Shown here: positions 31,323-39,933 of the stretch, piece after piece | Position numbering within the stretch: position 1 is the first letter of the stretch | Layout: the number at the start of each line of letters is the position of its first letter | Assembly: GCF_000735135.1 (NCBI RefSeq) | Contig: NZ_JPLZ01000005.1 | Location: 124,001 to 188,000, forward strand | Reading direction: 5' to 3' | DNA: 64,000 nt | Source: Chryseobacterium sp. FH1 | Lineage (GTDB): Bacteria; Bacteroidota; Bacteroidia; Flavobacteriales; Weeksellaceae | Notes under the pieces: model-generated | The model's input: the letters and a program-made list of their open reading frames with translations, nothing else | The model's database searches: none | Told to the model about the DNA's origin: nothing | Program-made: the position numbers and the translations under genes

Positions 31323-33055
31323 TTATTAATATTCAAATTAATAGAGAAAGTTACTGTCGTTCCTTCGTTTTGCTCGCTCGTTACGGCAATTTTACCACCG
31401 TAAAGTTCTACGATTTCCTTACAAAGGCTTAACCCCAAACCTGCTCCCAGATTTTCAACTTCGGTTGATAGCACACCTTGATAATAAGGTTCGAAGATGT
31501 TCTTCAAATCGGATTGCGAGATTCCAACACCTGTATCACTGATTTTTGTTACAAGAGAAGCTGTGTTTTCATTAATTAATTCCGATGATGTCACAACGGT
31601 AATTTGTCCATTTTCAGTGAACTTGTTCGCGTTACCAAGAATATTCATAAAAATCTGGTTGATCTTCGTGTTGTCAGAATAAACGATAAGATTCGGGTCA
31701 ATTTTTTTATCGATGACAAACTTGTTGTTCCTCGTTTGGATATATGGCTCGATAGAATTAAGGATTGAATCGATTTCATTATTCAAATTGAAAACTACCG
31801 GAATCAATTTGTTTTCTACTTGTTGATTTCGGGTGTATTCCAAAATCTGGTTGGCCTGCATCAACAAAGTATTGTTGGTGAAACTGATTGACTTTAAATA
31901 TTCTTTGATGCTTTCGTCCGTGGTTTTCTTGTTGATTCGGTTGATAAAGATGCCGATGATTTTCAAAGGCGACCTTAGTTCGTGGCTCAGCATTCCCAAA
32001 ATTCTATTTTTGAAGCTAAGATTTTCCTTGATCTGTTTGTTGGCCGAGTTCAGTTTTCGTTCGTATATAAAAGCCATACGAGTAAAATACATTATCAGAA
32101 TTGAAACTATAAACATCAAGACCATTGCTCCGAAAACAAGATACATTCTAATTTTGTTATTTTCCGAATTCAGTTTTCCCAATTCTTTTTCCAGCTCGGT
32201 TTTAGAATCCTTGACAGCAAATTCGTAAAGGCTCATCAGATTGTTGCTATAAACCATCAGGCTGTTAAACGATTCGAAAAGTTTGCTTCTGTTCTTGCTG
32301 ACGTCTTTGTTTTTGACCACATTCACACGTACTTTTTGGATTTCTGTGGAGTAGTAGGTATTCATATTTTTGAAAATACTGTCGAGTTCTCGCTTCATCT
32401 TTGCTAGGGCGTCCTGCTTGGTTTTTTCTACCGTGATGATGGTGCTTTCCTTACGCACATTCTCTTTCCCGGAAATGGCGTCGCCTAGTCTTCCAAACAA
32501 CCCTTTTTTCTTGATGGTGTCCGATTTGGTTTCTGTTTTAATGTCAAATTTGTCAAAGTCATATTTGAATTCATATTTTTTGAACTGCGGAATGGCGATC
32601 TCACGGAGTTTCATATTAGATTTTGCGGAAACTTGATACGAAGAATCCCTCAATGTCTGCAGATTTTTATACTCTGCCGAATCCACTTTTTGTAATGTGA
32701 TGACCTTTTTCAGTCTGGGATTTTTTTCCTTCAGATCATTGATGCTGTCTAGACTTTTTGTGAGGAGATTGACGGATTGGAAGTAGGAATCCAAATATTT
32801 GTCATCATTTGTCATTACGTATTTTTGAAAATAATCCTGAGCGATCAAAAGTTCTTTTCGCGAATCATCCGTGAGGTGTTCCAAAGCTTGAACATCTTTC
32901 AATTGACCTTCTAAGAAGGCAACATTTTTTCGATTTTTGAATTCGGTGTAAAAAAATCCGGCTATGATCAACTGGATAAGCAGAATGCATAATATCAGAG
33001 AATAATGAACAATCTTTCTTAATTTGAATCGTGAATTACCACTTTTTGAATCCAT
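31319..33055 (-). CDS. Membrane sensor histidine kinase
   Basis: A 578-residue kinase. TM1 at about 14-33, a large helical periplasmic sensor domain (about 34-303) without Cys, TM2 near 305-325 (LVFGAMVLMFIVSILIMYF), then a HisKA phosphoacceptor domain (GMLSHELRSPLKIIG, His358) and a HATPase (NILGNANKFT, DTGVGIS, GAGLGLSLCKEIVELYGG). The sensor domain has no motif I know. HisKA-type kinases usually pair with OmpR regulators, while this one is coupled to a NarL-type regulator. Confidence 0.92.
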   Translation of the reverse strand: MDSKSGNSRFKLRKIVHYSLILCILLIQLIIAGFFYTEFKNRKNVAFLEGQLKDVQALEHLTDDSRKELLIAQDYFQKYVMTNDDKYLDSYFQSVNLLTKSLDSINDLKEKNPRLKKVITLQKVDSAEYKNLQTLRDSSYQVSAKSNMKLREIAIPQFKKYEFKYDFDKFDIKTETKSDTIKKKGLFGRLGDAISGKENVRKESTIITVEKTKQDALAKMKRELDSIFKNMNTYYSTEIQKVRVNVVKNKDVSKNRSKLFESFNSLMVYSNNLMSLYEFAVKDSKTELEKELGKLNSENNKIRMYLVFGAMVLMFIVSILIMYFTRMAFIYERKLNSANKQIKENLSFKNRILGMLSHELRSPLKIIGIFINRINKKTTDESIKEYLKSISFTNNTLLMQANQILEYTRNQQVENKLIPVVFNLNNEIDSILNSIEPYIQTRNNKFVIDKKIDPNLIVYSDNTKINQIFMNILGNANKFTENGQITVVTSSELINENTASLVTKISDTGVGISQSDLKNIFEPYYQGVLSTEVENLGAGLGLSLCKEIVELYGGKIAVTSEQNEGTTVTFSINLNINK

Positions 33056-33345
33056 ATTTGTGTTTTCTTTAATAAAAATTTACAATCATCAAAAGCCAAA
33101 ATTTGATTGATAAAATAAACCTATCTGCTGTAAAATTAAACAATCCATTGAAATTTTTACCTTCTTACATCATAAATATTTTAACCTGATAATAATATTG
33201 AAATTATTTTAGCTATAAAAGCTTGATTGTCAGTTGTTATAATGATTTATCGACTACAAATTAATAAAAATAAAGTGTTATATCAAAAAATCCTGCAAAA
33301 GTTAATTCGCAGGATTTTGATTTTTATTTTGAAGTAAAAGTTTGA
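33056..33345. other. AT-rich intergenic region upstream of the kinase operon
   Basis: 290 bp with no ORF and very high AT content. Apart from the pheS terminator at its left end nothing specific is recognised; it must contain the kinase promoter. Confidence 0.5.
33287..33318. terminator. Terminator after pheS
   Basis: Perfect arms AAAATCCTGC and GCAGGATTTT around a 12-nt AT loop, with A and T runs on both sides, so usable in both directions. It is 28 bp past the pheS stop on the − strand. Confidence 0.85.
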
Positions 33346-34356
33346 TTATAAACTTTTGAATTGCTCCAACATTCTCTTATCATTTTCAAAGAACATACGG
33401 ATGTCGCTCATTTGGTAAAGCAACATTACGATTCTCTCGATTCCCATTCCGAAAGCATATCCGGAGAATTTGTCTGGGTCGATGTTCACATTTTTTAGAA
33501 CGGCAGGATCTACCATTCCGCAACCCATAATTTCCAACCAACCAGTTCCTTTTGTGATTCTGTAATCGGTTTCGGAGTTCAATCCCCAATACACGTCAAC
33601 TTCTGCACTTGGCTCTGTGAAAGGGAAGTACGAAGGTCTCATTCTGATCTTCGACTTTCCGAAAAGTTCCGTCGTGAAGAATTGAATGGTTTGTTTAAGA
33701 TCTGCAAAACTTACATTCTCGTCGATATAAAGTCCTTCGATCTGATGGAAAATGCAGTGCGAACGGGAAGAAACGGCCTCGTTTCTGAAAACCCTTCCTG
33801 GCGCCAAGATTCTCATCGGCGGTTCGTTCTCCTCCATATATCGGATTTGAACAGATGAAGTGTGCGTTCTCAAAAGCACATCTGGATTTTGCTCGATGAA
33901 AAAGGTGTCCTGCATATCTCTCGCCGGATGATATTCCGGAAGGTTCAATGCGGTGAAGTTGTGCCAATCGTCTTCAATTTCTGGTCCGTCTGCAACAGCA
34001 AAACCGATGGATTTGAAGATTTCGATGATTCTATTTTTAACTAAATTAATTGGATGACGAGAACCCAATTCCATAGGAAAACCTGGTCTTGTAAGGTCTT
34101 CTTTCTCAAGAATGATTTTACTTTCTGAAGATGATTTCAAATCTTCAAGTTTCTCATTCACAGCATTTCTCAAGATGTTGATCTTCTGTCCAAAATCTTT
34201 TTTCTGCTCGTTGGGAATTTGTTTCAAAGAGTCGTAGAAATCATTCATAATTCCTTTCTTTCCATTGAATTTGAGACGGAATTGTTCTATCTCATCTTTC
34301 GCAGAAGATTGGAAATTTTGTACTTCTATTAGCAGGTCATCAATTTTCTCTAGCAT
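33346..34356 (-). CDS. pheS: Phenylalanyl-tRNA synthetase alpha subunit
   Basis: A 336-residue class II synthetase subunit. N-terminal coiled coil, then LTRPGFPMELGSRHPI, PEIEDDWHNFTALNLPEYHPARDMQDTFF (motif 2 region), RTHTSSVQIRYM, PGRVFRNEAVSSRSHCIFHQIEGL, SYFPFTEPSAEVDV and FGMGIERIVMLLYQMSDIR (motif 3). It charges tRNA-Phe together with PheT, which is not in this window. Length is normal. Confidence 0.97.
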   Translation of the reverse strand: MLEKIDDLLIEVQNFQSSAKDEIEQFRLKFNGKKGIMNDFYDSLKQIPNEQKKDFGQKINILRNAVNEKLEDLKSSSESKIILEKEDLTRPGFPMELGSRHPINLVKNRIIEIFKSIGFAVADGPEIEDDWHNFTALNLPEYHPARDMQDTFFIEQNPDVLLRTHTSSVQIRYMEENEPPMRILAPGRVFRNEAVSSRSHCIFHQIEGLYIDENVSFADLKQTIQFFTTELFGKSKIRMRPSYFPFTEPSAEVDVYWGLNSETDYRITKGTGWLEIMGCGMVDPAVLKNVNIDPDKFSGYAFGMGIERIVMLLYQMSDIRMFFENDKRMLEQFKSL

Positions 34357-34400
34357 TGGTTATAATAAATTATAGAGTGCAAAAATACGATTTTAAAATA

Positions 34401-34430
34401 AAAAAATCTGCCTTTATAATAAGCAGATTA
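34401..34430 (-). terminator. Terminator after the YceI gene
   Basis: On the − strand, arms AATCTGC and GCAGATT around an 11-nt loop are followed by a T-run, about 50 bp after the YceI stop. Confidence 0.75.
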
Positions 34431-34476
34431 ATAATAATTTCAAGCTATTTGCTAAAAGCCAATTGCCAAAAGCAAT

Positions 34477-35136
34477 TTATTTCTTTTCAATCGCCTTCAC
34501 TTTCATCTGAACGCTGATCTCATTTTTGATCAAACCTTCTGCTGTTGGCATTTGGAATTTGATCCCGAACTCGTCTCTGTCAATGTCTTTTGGTTCTGTG
34601 GCAATCGTCAGTTCTCCATTCGCAACTTTTACATTGGCATTGAAAGTGAAAGGTTTTGTAATTCCTTTGAGCGTAAGATTTCCGTCTAGAACCGTGTTGT
34701 AATCGCTTCCTGCAAGTCCTTCCGATACTTTTGTGATTTCGTAAGATGCAGTAGGGAATTTTGCAGTATCAAAAAAATCCGCACTTTTCAAATGTCCAAG
34801 AAGTTTCCCATTGGATTCGGCTTCTTTCAAATCTTCGTTTGTGATAGAGTTCATATCGATCACGAATTGCCCACTTTCCAACTTATTATCTTTCACCGTC
34901 ACTTCACCACTTTCGAATTTCAAATGTCCGATGTGGCTGGTGTTGTCAGACTTTACAACTTTAAAACCTTTCCATTCCGCTTTACTATTTAGCGTATCCA
35001 CAACATAGACTTGTCCGTCGGATGTTGTCAAAACTTCATTGCTTTCGCTGGTCACAGGTTTGTCTTTTCCACAAGAAATGATGAAAACCGAAGCGGAAAT
35101 CAGTAAAATGGCTGAGATTAAAGTTGTCTTTTTCAT
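34477..35136 (-). CDS. YceI family lipoprotein
   Basis: A 219-residue protein with a lipobox (ISASVFIISC, Cys22) and a YceI lipocalin-like beta-barrel: VDTLNSKAEWKGFKVVKSDNTSHIGHLKFESGEV, FVIDMNSITNEDL, LLGHLKSADFFDTAKFPTASYEITKV, NLTLKGITKPFTFNANV. The family binds isoprenoid chains in the periplasm. The gene is divergent from the ABC ATPase gene, with 83 bp between. Confidence 0.93.
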   Translation of the reverse strand: MKKTTLISAILLISASVFIISCGKDKPVTSESNEVLTTSDGQVYVVDTLNSKAEWKGFKVVKSDNTSHIGHLKFESGEVTVKDNKLESGQFVIDMNSITNEDLKEAESNGKLLGHLKSADFFDTAKFPTASYEITKVSEGLAGSDYNTVLDGNLTLKGITKPFTFNANVKVANGELTIATEPKDIDRDEFGIKFQMPTAEGLIKNEISVQMKVKAIEKK

Positions 35137-35207
35137 AATGAAATTTTTAAATAATGTCTAAATTTGTGTTTTTGCTAAAATAATAAAATTATTACGATTT
35201 CAACCAC

Positions 35208-35215
35208 TAATTTTG
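35208..35215 (+). promoter_or_regulatory. Flavobacterial -7 box TAATTTTG close to the ABC ATPase start
   Basis: TAATTTTG fits TAnnTTTG exactly and ends 4 bp before the ATG at 35220. If used, the transcript would be leaderless or nearly so. No -33 TTG at ideal spacing is obvious. Confidence 0.35.
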
Positions 35216-35219
35216 CAAG

Positions 35220-36155
35220 ATGTTGTTAGAAGTTAAAAACCTGTATTTCAATTATCAGACCGATAAACCATTGTTTCAAAATCTTAATCTGAATGTGGAT
35301 GAAGGACAAATCATCGCTTTGGTTGGCGAAAGTGGCTGTGGAAAATCGACTTTGCTGAGTTTGATTTATGGTTTGATAGATTGGCAAGGTGGCGACATTT
35401 TGTTTGAAGGCGAAAAACTATTTGGGCCAAAAGGCAATCTCGTTCCCGGCGAATCTCAAATGAAATTTGTAGCACAAAATTACGATTTGATGCCGTACGG
35501 AACTGTTTATGACAACGTCGGGAAATTTATTTCTAACATTAATCTCAAAGAAAAAAAGGCAAAAGTTGAAGAGTTATTGGAAGTCGTTGGTTTGACGGAA
35601 TTTGCGAAAGTGATTCCCAAGAATCTGAGTGGCGGACAACAGCAAAGAGTCGCGATTGCAAGGGCTTTGGCAGTTCTTCCGAAAATGCTTTTGTTGGATG
35701 AGCCTTTCAGCAACCTGGATTTTTCCAGAAAATTTGAGTTGAGGGAAAAGCTTTTTAATTATGTCAAAGAAAATAATCTCAGTTTGATAATTTCAACGCA
35801 CAATTTGGAAGAAGTTTTACCTTGGGCGGATAAGATTGTGGTTCTCCAGCAGGGAAGATTAATTCAAAATGATTCTCCGAAAGAAACTTACGAAAATCCT
35901 TACAATGATTACGTTGCAAGGCTTCTTGGCGAAGTCAATATTTTCACGGAAGAAGAAAAATCTCAATTAAATTTAAAGAAAACCAATTACTTTCCACATC
36001 AAATAAAAATTGCCGAAAGTGGAGTAGAAGCAACAGTTTCTGACAGCCGTTTCGCCGGTTCTCATTACCGAAACAAGTTATTGATTAATGATAAGCCAAT
36101 CATTATTTATACAGATGAATTTCTGGAAGGGAAAGTGAATCTTAATTTTTTATAA
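35220..36155 (+). CDS. ABC transporter ATP-binding protein, orphan
   Basis: A 311-residue ATPase. Walker A GESGCGKST (about 38-46), Q-loop FVAQNYDLMPYGTVYDNV, signature LSGGQQQRVAIARAL, Walker B MLLLDEPFSNLD and H-loop STHNLEEV. The layout and a C-terminal extension of about 75 residues (TOBE-like, KTNYFPHQIKIAESGVEATV) resemble the FbpC/PotA/CysA import ATPases. No permease or binding protein is nearby, so its transporter partner is encoded elsewhere or it has another role. Confidence 0.9.
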   Translation: MLLEVKNLYFNYQTDKPLFQNLNLNVDEGQIIALVGESGCGKSTLLSLIYGLIDWQGGDILFEGEKLFGPKGNLVPGESQMKFVAQNYDLMPYGTVYDNVGKFISNINLKEKKAKVEELLEVVGLTEFAKVIPKNLSGGQQQRVAIARALAVLPKMLLLDEPFSNLDFSRKFELREKLFNYVKENNLSLIISTHNLEEVLPWADKIVVLQQGRLIQNDSPKETYENPYNDYVARLLGEVNIFTEEEKSQLNLKKTNYFPHQIKIAESGVEATVSDSRFAGSHYRNKLLINDKPIIIYTDEFLEGKVNLNFL

Positions 36156-36561
36156 TTAATTATATTACCTGATTAATTATAAACTTTGATGAGTTTTACG
36201 GCTTTGCGAACCTTAAAATATTTTCAATAATTTCAAAAAAATCTTAGCGGACTTTGCGTTCAAATTCCCACTTAATAATTAAATGGATTTTTTTTGTGGA
36301 TAAAATATGGATAACTTATAGATTTCCAGTTTGTTGAATTAGAAATAATTTCTAATTTTGCTAAACGAAAATACATCAGGAAATTTTTGGTTAATTCTCT
36401 TTCTGCCCCTAAGGACCGAAATTAGCGCAAGCAATCAAAGTCTTTGAAAGTCGACCCTGCCAAATTTTTCCTTTTTTATTTTGCAGATAGCCAATAGCTA
36501 TTTGCTTATAGCTTTCAAATGCTCTCAAGCCATTTGCTAATAGCCATCAGCCAATCGCCAA
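36156..36561. other. Intergenic region with decayed repeats
   Basis: 406 bp without a credible gene. Positions about 36204-36262 (ACGGCTTTGCGAACC, GCGGACTTTGCGTTC) resemble a decayed unit of the AAACGCAAAG family at 9124. About 36484-36560 is a run of AGCCAATAGCTATTTGC-type words that repeat and pair with each other. A similar word occurs near 34441. Confidence 0.5.
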
Positions 36562-36894
36562 CTAAGCCTTTCTCACAAACTCAGACTTCAAAGCCATCGA
36601 CCCAAAACCATCAATTTTGCAATCGATATTGTGGTCACTTTCTGGTCTCAGTCTAATGTTTTTCACTTTCGTTCCAGCTTTGATGTCTTTCGGAGCGCCT
36701 TTCACAGGAAGGTCCTTGATGACGATCACAGAATCTCCGTTTTGCAATTCCTTGCCAAGAGAATCGAAAATTTTCCCTTCCGTAGAAACTTCCGCAGGGT
36801 CCCATTCGTAGAAACATTGGGAACAAACCTGCAGATTGTCTTGTTCGTAAGTGAATTCGGATTGGCATTTCGGGCAAAGAATCGTGTCGCTCAT
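36562..36894 (-). CDS. PhnA-like zinc-ribbon protein (YjdM family)
   Basis: A 110-residue protein. The ATG at 36894 gives the standard start [20 protein letters not shown]; a longer frame upstream has no support. Two CxxC pairs (CPKC, CSQC) form a zinc ribbon, followed by the KOW-like PhnA domain ([33 protein letters not shown]) and the ending [13 protein letters not shown]. The family was named for alkylphosphonate use but that role is doubtful. It is monocistronic. Confidence 0.92.
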   Translation of the reverse strand: MSDTILCPKCQSEFTYEQDNLQVCSQCFYEWDPAEVSTEGKIFDSLGKELQNGDSVIVIKDLPVKGAPKDIKAGTKVKNIRLRPESDHNIDCKIDGFGSMALKSEFVRKA

Positions 36895-37038
36895 AGTTTT
36901 ATTTTGAGTCGCAAAGTTAACATTAATGTCGCAATCTGAAAATGATATTAATTTGGAAATGTAACTTATCATTCATAACCAAAAACTCATAATAAATTTT
37001 TAGATTTGCTTGCAATAAATAAATTAATAAAAAAGTAG

Positions 37039-38118
37039 ATGGAAAAGACCGCTTTATACGATAAACACGTTTCTTTGGGAGCTAAGATTGTTCCTTTTGC
37101 AGGTTTCGAAATGCCTGTTCAATATGCCGGAATCAACGAGGAACATTTTGCTGTCCGCGAAAAAGCGGGAATGTTCGATGTGTCTCACATGGGACAATTT
37201 TTCATCGAAGGTCCGTCTGCCAAAGACCTTTTGCAATTTGTGACTTCCAACAATGTGGATGCGCTTGAGAACGGAAAAGCCCAATATTCTTGTTTGCCAA
37301 ACGAAACTGGCGGAATTGTGGACGATTTGATTGTTTACAAAATGGAAGATGAGAAATATTTCGTAGTCGTGAACGCTTCAAACATCGATAAAGACTGGAA
37401 CCACATTGCAAAATACAACGAGAAATTCGGAGCGAAAATGACCAATGCTTCAGACGAAATGTCATTGATTGCTATCCAAGGTCCAAAAGCAACGGAAATT
37501 CTTAAAAAATTGACCGAGACAGATTTGTCGACCATTCCATATTATCATTTCACAGTGGGTTCTGTGGCCGGTTTTTCGGATGTCATCATTTCGAATACAG
37601 GTTACACGGGAAGTGGCGGTTTTGAGATTTATTTTAATAATGAAAACGCAGAACAAATTTGGGACGCGCTAACCGAAGTTGGAAAGGATTTAGGTTTGAT
37701 TCCTTGCGGATTGGCTTCCAGAGACACTTTGAGGTTGGAAAAAGGATTTTGTCTTTACGGAAACGACATCAACGACACAACGTCTCCACTCGAAGCTGGA
37801 TTGGGTTGGATTACGAAATTTGATAAAGATTTTGTGAATAAAGCATTTTTGGAAAATCAAAAAGCTGAAGGCATTACCAAAAAGTTGGTAGGTTTCGAAA
37901 TGTTGGAAAAAGCAATCCCAAGACACGATTATGAAGTGGTAGATGCAGAGGGGAAAATCATCGGAAAAGTAACTTCCGGAACAATGTCACCAATGAAGAA
38001 AGTGGGAATAGGATTGGCTTACGTGGACAAACCGAACTTCAAATTAGATTCAGAGATTTTCATCAGAATTAGAAACAAGGACATTCCTGCGAAAGTGGTG
38101 AAATTGCCTTTTGTTTAA
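37039..38118 (+). CDS. gcvT: Glycine cleavage system aminomethyltransferase (T protein)
   Basis: A 359-residue enzyme of normal length: HVSLGAKIVPFAGFEMPVQY at the N-terminus, FDVSHMGQFFIEGPSAKDLLQ, SLIAIQGPKA, NTGYTGSGGFEIYF, LASRDTLRLEKGFCLYGNDI and TSGTMSPMKKVGIGLAYV. It transfers the methylene group from the aminomethyl-lipoyl H protein to tetrahydrofolate. The other gcv genes are not here. No glycine riboswitch is seen in the 66-bp leader. Confidence 0.96.
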   Translation: MEKTALYDKHVSLGAKIVPFAGFEMPVQYAGINEEHFAVREKAGMFDVSHMGQFFIEGPSAKDLLQFVTSNNVDALENGKAQYSCLPNETGGIVDDLIVYKMEDEKYFVVVNASNIDKDWNHIAKYNEKFGAKMTNASDEMSLIAIQGPKATEILKKLTETDLSTIPYYHFTVGSVAGFSDVIISNTGYTGSGGFEIYFNNENAEQIWDALTEVGKDLGLIPCGLASRDTLRLEKGFCLYGNDINDTTSPLEAGLGWITKFDKDFVNKAFLENQKAEGITKKLVGFEMLEKAIPRHDYEVVDAEGKIIGKVTSGTMSPMKKVGIGLAYVDKPNFKLDSEIFIRIRNKDIPAKVVKLPFV

Positions 38119-38143
38119 ATCGATTTTGATTTTAATATAATAC

Positions 38144-38169
38144 AAGCGACTATTTTGGTCGCTTTTTTG
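38144..38169 (+). terminator. Terminator after gcvT
   Basis: Arms AAGCGAC and GTCGCTT around TATTTTG, with a T-run, 25 bp after the stop. Confidence 0.85.
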
Positions 38170-38209
38170 ATTGTCAATACTTTAGTAAATTTCAGAAAAA
38201 TAATTAATT

Positions 38210-38680
38210 ATGAAATCAAATAAACTAAGTCTAGTCCTGTTGTTCTCTGGAGCAATGATGTTCCAAGCAGTAGAAAAAAGAGAAATTGCTTTAAAATCAG
38301 AAGTAAATTCAACCAATATTTCTTTGCCTTTCCAGCAAATGCCTGCAAATATCAAAAGCTTTTTGGCGAAATATTATCCAAAAGCGACGGTTGCAAAGTA
38401 CGAAACCAAGAACACGCTTGTTGGTAGAAAGTACGAAGTGAAACTGAACAACGGCGCAGAAATCGACTTCGATAAAAATGGAAATTGGGAAGAAATTAGC
38501 GACAAACAAGGCGTTCCGACGGCTTTGATTCCTGTAAAAATAAAAGCTTATATCGATAAAAAATACAAAGGTGCCAAAGTAGAATCTATTGACAAAGAGA
38601 AAAATAAAATCAAAGTCGATTTAAATAATGACATCGACTTGGAATTCGATAAAAATGGAAATTTTTTGAGAATTGATTAA
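38210..38680 (+). CDS. PepSY-like exported protein (DUF2874 type)
   Basis: A 156-residue protein with an N-terminal hydrophobic leader (LSLVLLFSGAMMFQAVE) and two copies of a PepSY-like unit: LPFQQMPANIKSFLAKYYPKA...YEVKLNNGAEIDFDKNGNWEEI and ALIPVKIKAYIDKKYKGA...IKVDLNNDIDLEFDKNGNFLRI. Such proteins occur widely in Bacteroidetes; their role is not established, with a periplasmic inhibitor-like or binding role proposed from fold. It is a single gene between two terminators. Confidence 0.85.
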   Translation: MKSNKLSLVLLFSGAMMFQAVEKREIALKSEVNSTNISLPFQQMPANIKSFLAKYYPKATVAKYETKNTLVGRKYEVKLNNGAEIDFDKNGNWEEISDKQGVPTALIPVKIKAYIDKKYKGAKVESIDKEKNKIKVDLNNDIDLEFDKNGNFLRID

Positions 38681-38687
38681 TAAAAAA

Positions 38688-38718
38688 GAAAGCGTTCAAT
38701 AATTTGAACGCTTTTTTT
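38688..38718. terminator. Terminator after the PepSY-like gene
   Basis: Arms AAGCGTTCAA and TTGAACGCTT with a 4-nt loop and A/T runs on both sides; it also serves the convergent glutathione peroxidase gene. Confidence 0.9.
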
Positions 38719-38749
38719 TGACTTCTGACTTCCATCTTCCGACTTTCGT

Positions 38750-39283
38750 CTATTTCAAATATTTCGTGATGCTTTCGCTCGTTGGGTTGGTGGTGCTGAT
38801 GAAACTGTCAATCACATTTCCTTTTTCATCAAGCAAAATCTTGGTGAAGTTCCAAAGGATTTTTGTGTTTTTCACACCGTTTTCTTTCTTGTCTGTCAAG
38901 AATTTGTAGATGGGCGCGATGTCGTCACCTTTTACAGAAATCTTAGAAGCCATCGGGAAATCTACGCCATAGTTTCTTTGGCAGAACGTTGCGATTTCTT
39001 TATTAGAGCCAGGTTCTTGTCCTCCAAAATTGTTCGCTGGAAAACCTACGACAACCAATTTGTTTTTGTAAGTATCCGCCAATTTTTGCAAATCTTTGTA
39101 TTGCGGTGTAAAACCACATTCCGAGGCCGTGTTCACAACCAATATTTTTTTGCCTTTGAACTTAGAAAAGTCAATCGTAGAGCCATCCAAGGCTTCTACT
39201 TTGAAACTGTGAATCGATTTTGCCTGCGATTTGTTTTTTGAAAATCCGAAAAGTGAAAACATAATTATAAGTAAGTATTTCAT
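38750..39283 (-). CDS. Glutathione peroxidase family protein (Cys type)
   Basis: A 177-residue exported peroxidase. A leader (MKYLLIIMFSLFGFSKNKSQA) suggests periplasmic location. GPx motifs: VVNTASECGFTPQYKDLQ with Cys as peroxidatic residue, VVGFPANNFGGQEPG (Gln), and ILWNFTKILLDEKG (Trp, Asn). It reduces hydroperoxides, probably using thioredoxin-like proteins as in other Cys GPx enzymes. Confidence 0.93.
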   Translation of the reverse strand: MKYLLIIMFSLFGFSKNKSQAKSIHSFKVEALDGSTIDFSKFKGKKILVVNTASECGFTPQYKDLQKLADTYKNKLVVVGFPANNFGGQEPGSNKEIATFCQRNYGVDFPMASKISVKGDDIAPIYKFLTDKKENGVKNTKILWNFTKILLDEKGNVIDSFISTTNPTSESITKYLK

Positions 39284-39461
39284 AAAAGTAATTTAAATTT
39301 TTTTTAAAGACAATTTAAAAATCAAATTTAAAACAAGTTTCGGGATTTGTAATGTGATTTTTTACAAATCTGTCTATGAGGATAATTATTAAAATTTTGG
39401 AATTATTAAGAGCCTGTTTAAAAATGATTAAAAAATAAAATTTTCAAAGCATTTTTCTTTT

Positions 39462-39548
39462 CCCCAACCCTAAAGGGTGGAAAAACGCCTTGAAAATTTC
39501 ATCAAAATTACTCCCTTTAGGGTCGGGGAAATAATTTTGATGAAATTT
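39462..39548. repeat. Interleaved palindrome element, copy 2
   Basis: Same a-b-a'-b' layout as 25579-25663: a is CCCCAACCCTAAAGGG (39462-39477), b AAATTTCATCAAAATT (39494-39509), a' CTCCCTTTAGGGTCGGGG (39511-39528), b' AATTTTGATGAAATTT (39533-39548). Where b differs from copy 1 (TTCTATC versus TTTCATC), b' carries the complementary change. Confidence 0.85.
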
Positions 39549-39689
39549 AAACAGGTTCTAAGTTGATTAATACTTCGATATTCTTAGGAATCAAAACATT
39601 TTGGATTAACTTCGTTAACAATGCATTAGGTTTTCTATGGAATGACAAACTTTATATTTTAATCTACAAATACCAATTGGATGACAAAA

Positions 39690-39760
39690 ACCCCTAGCCC
39701 TGATGGGAACGGCATCCTTTTTTGTTTTTCTGTGGCTCAAGTTGCTTGGAATGACAATCG
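39690..39760 (+). repeat. TAGCCCyGAT dispersed element, copy 1
   Basis: CCCCTAGCCCTGATGGGAAC followed by GGCATCCTTTTTTG. A partner on the other strand near 56749-56835 reads ATAGCCCCGATAGTAACGG. I recall this word as frequent in Flavobacteriia intergenic DNA. Confidence 0.5.
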
Positions 39761-39901
39761 TTCTGAAAAACAAAAAAGATATAGTGGACAGCAGGATTAA
39801 GCTCCTAAAAAATTATTTCAAATCGAGAAAAACTTCTTCTGAGATGGAAACTTCAAAAGAAAAACACTTCAAAGTTTGAAACTCTGAAGGGGTTGGGGAA
39901 C

Positions 39902-39928
39902 AAAAAAAGCGGTAAAAAATTACCGCCT
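39902..39928 (-). terminator. Terminator after yidC
   Basis: On the − strand, arms GCGGTAA and TTACCGC around four T are followed by a T-run, immediately after the yidC stop. Confidence 0.85.
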
Positions 39929-39933
39929 TATAT

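Larger units (their letters stand above)
39284..39933. other. 650-bp intergenic region rich in repeat elements
   Basis: No credible gene. It holds, in order, an AT-rich GPx promoter region, the interleaved palindrome copy 2 (39462-39548), a CCCCTAGCCCTGATGGGAAC element (about 39690-39760), an AGTTTGAAACTCTGAAGGGG palindrome (about 39868-39893, related to 56882-56914) and the yidC terminator. Confidence 0.7.

Noticed and set aside
36973-37038. Glycine riboswitch in front of gcvT
   Set aside because: The leader is only 66 bp, AT-rich and without the expected conserved riboswitch blocks.
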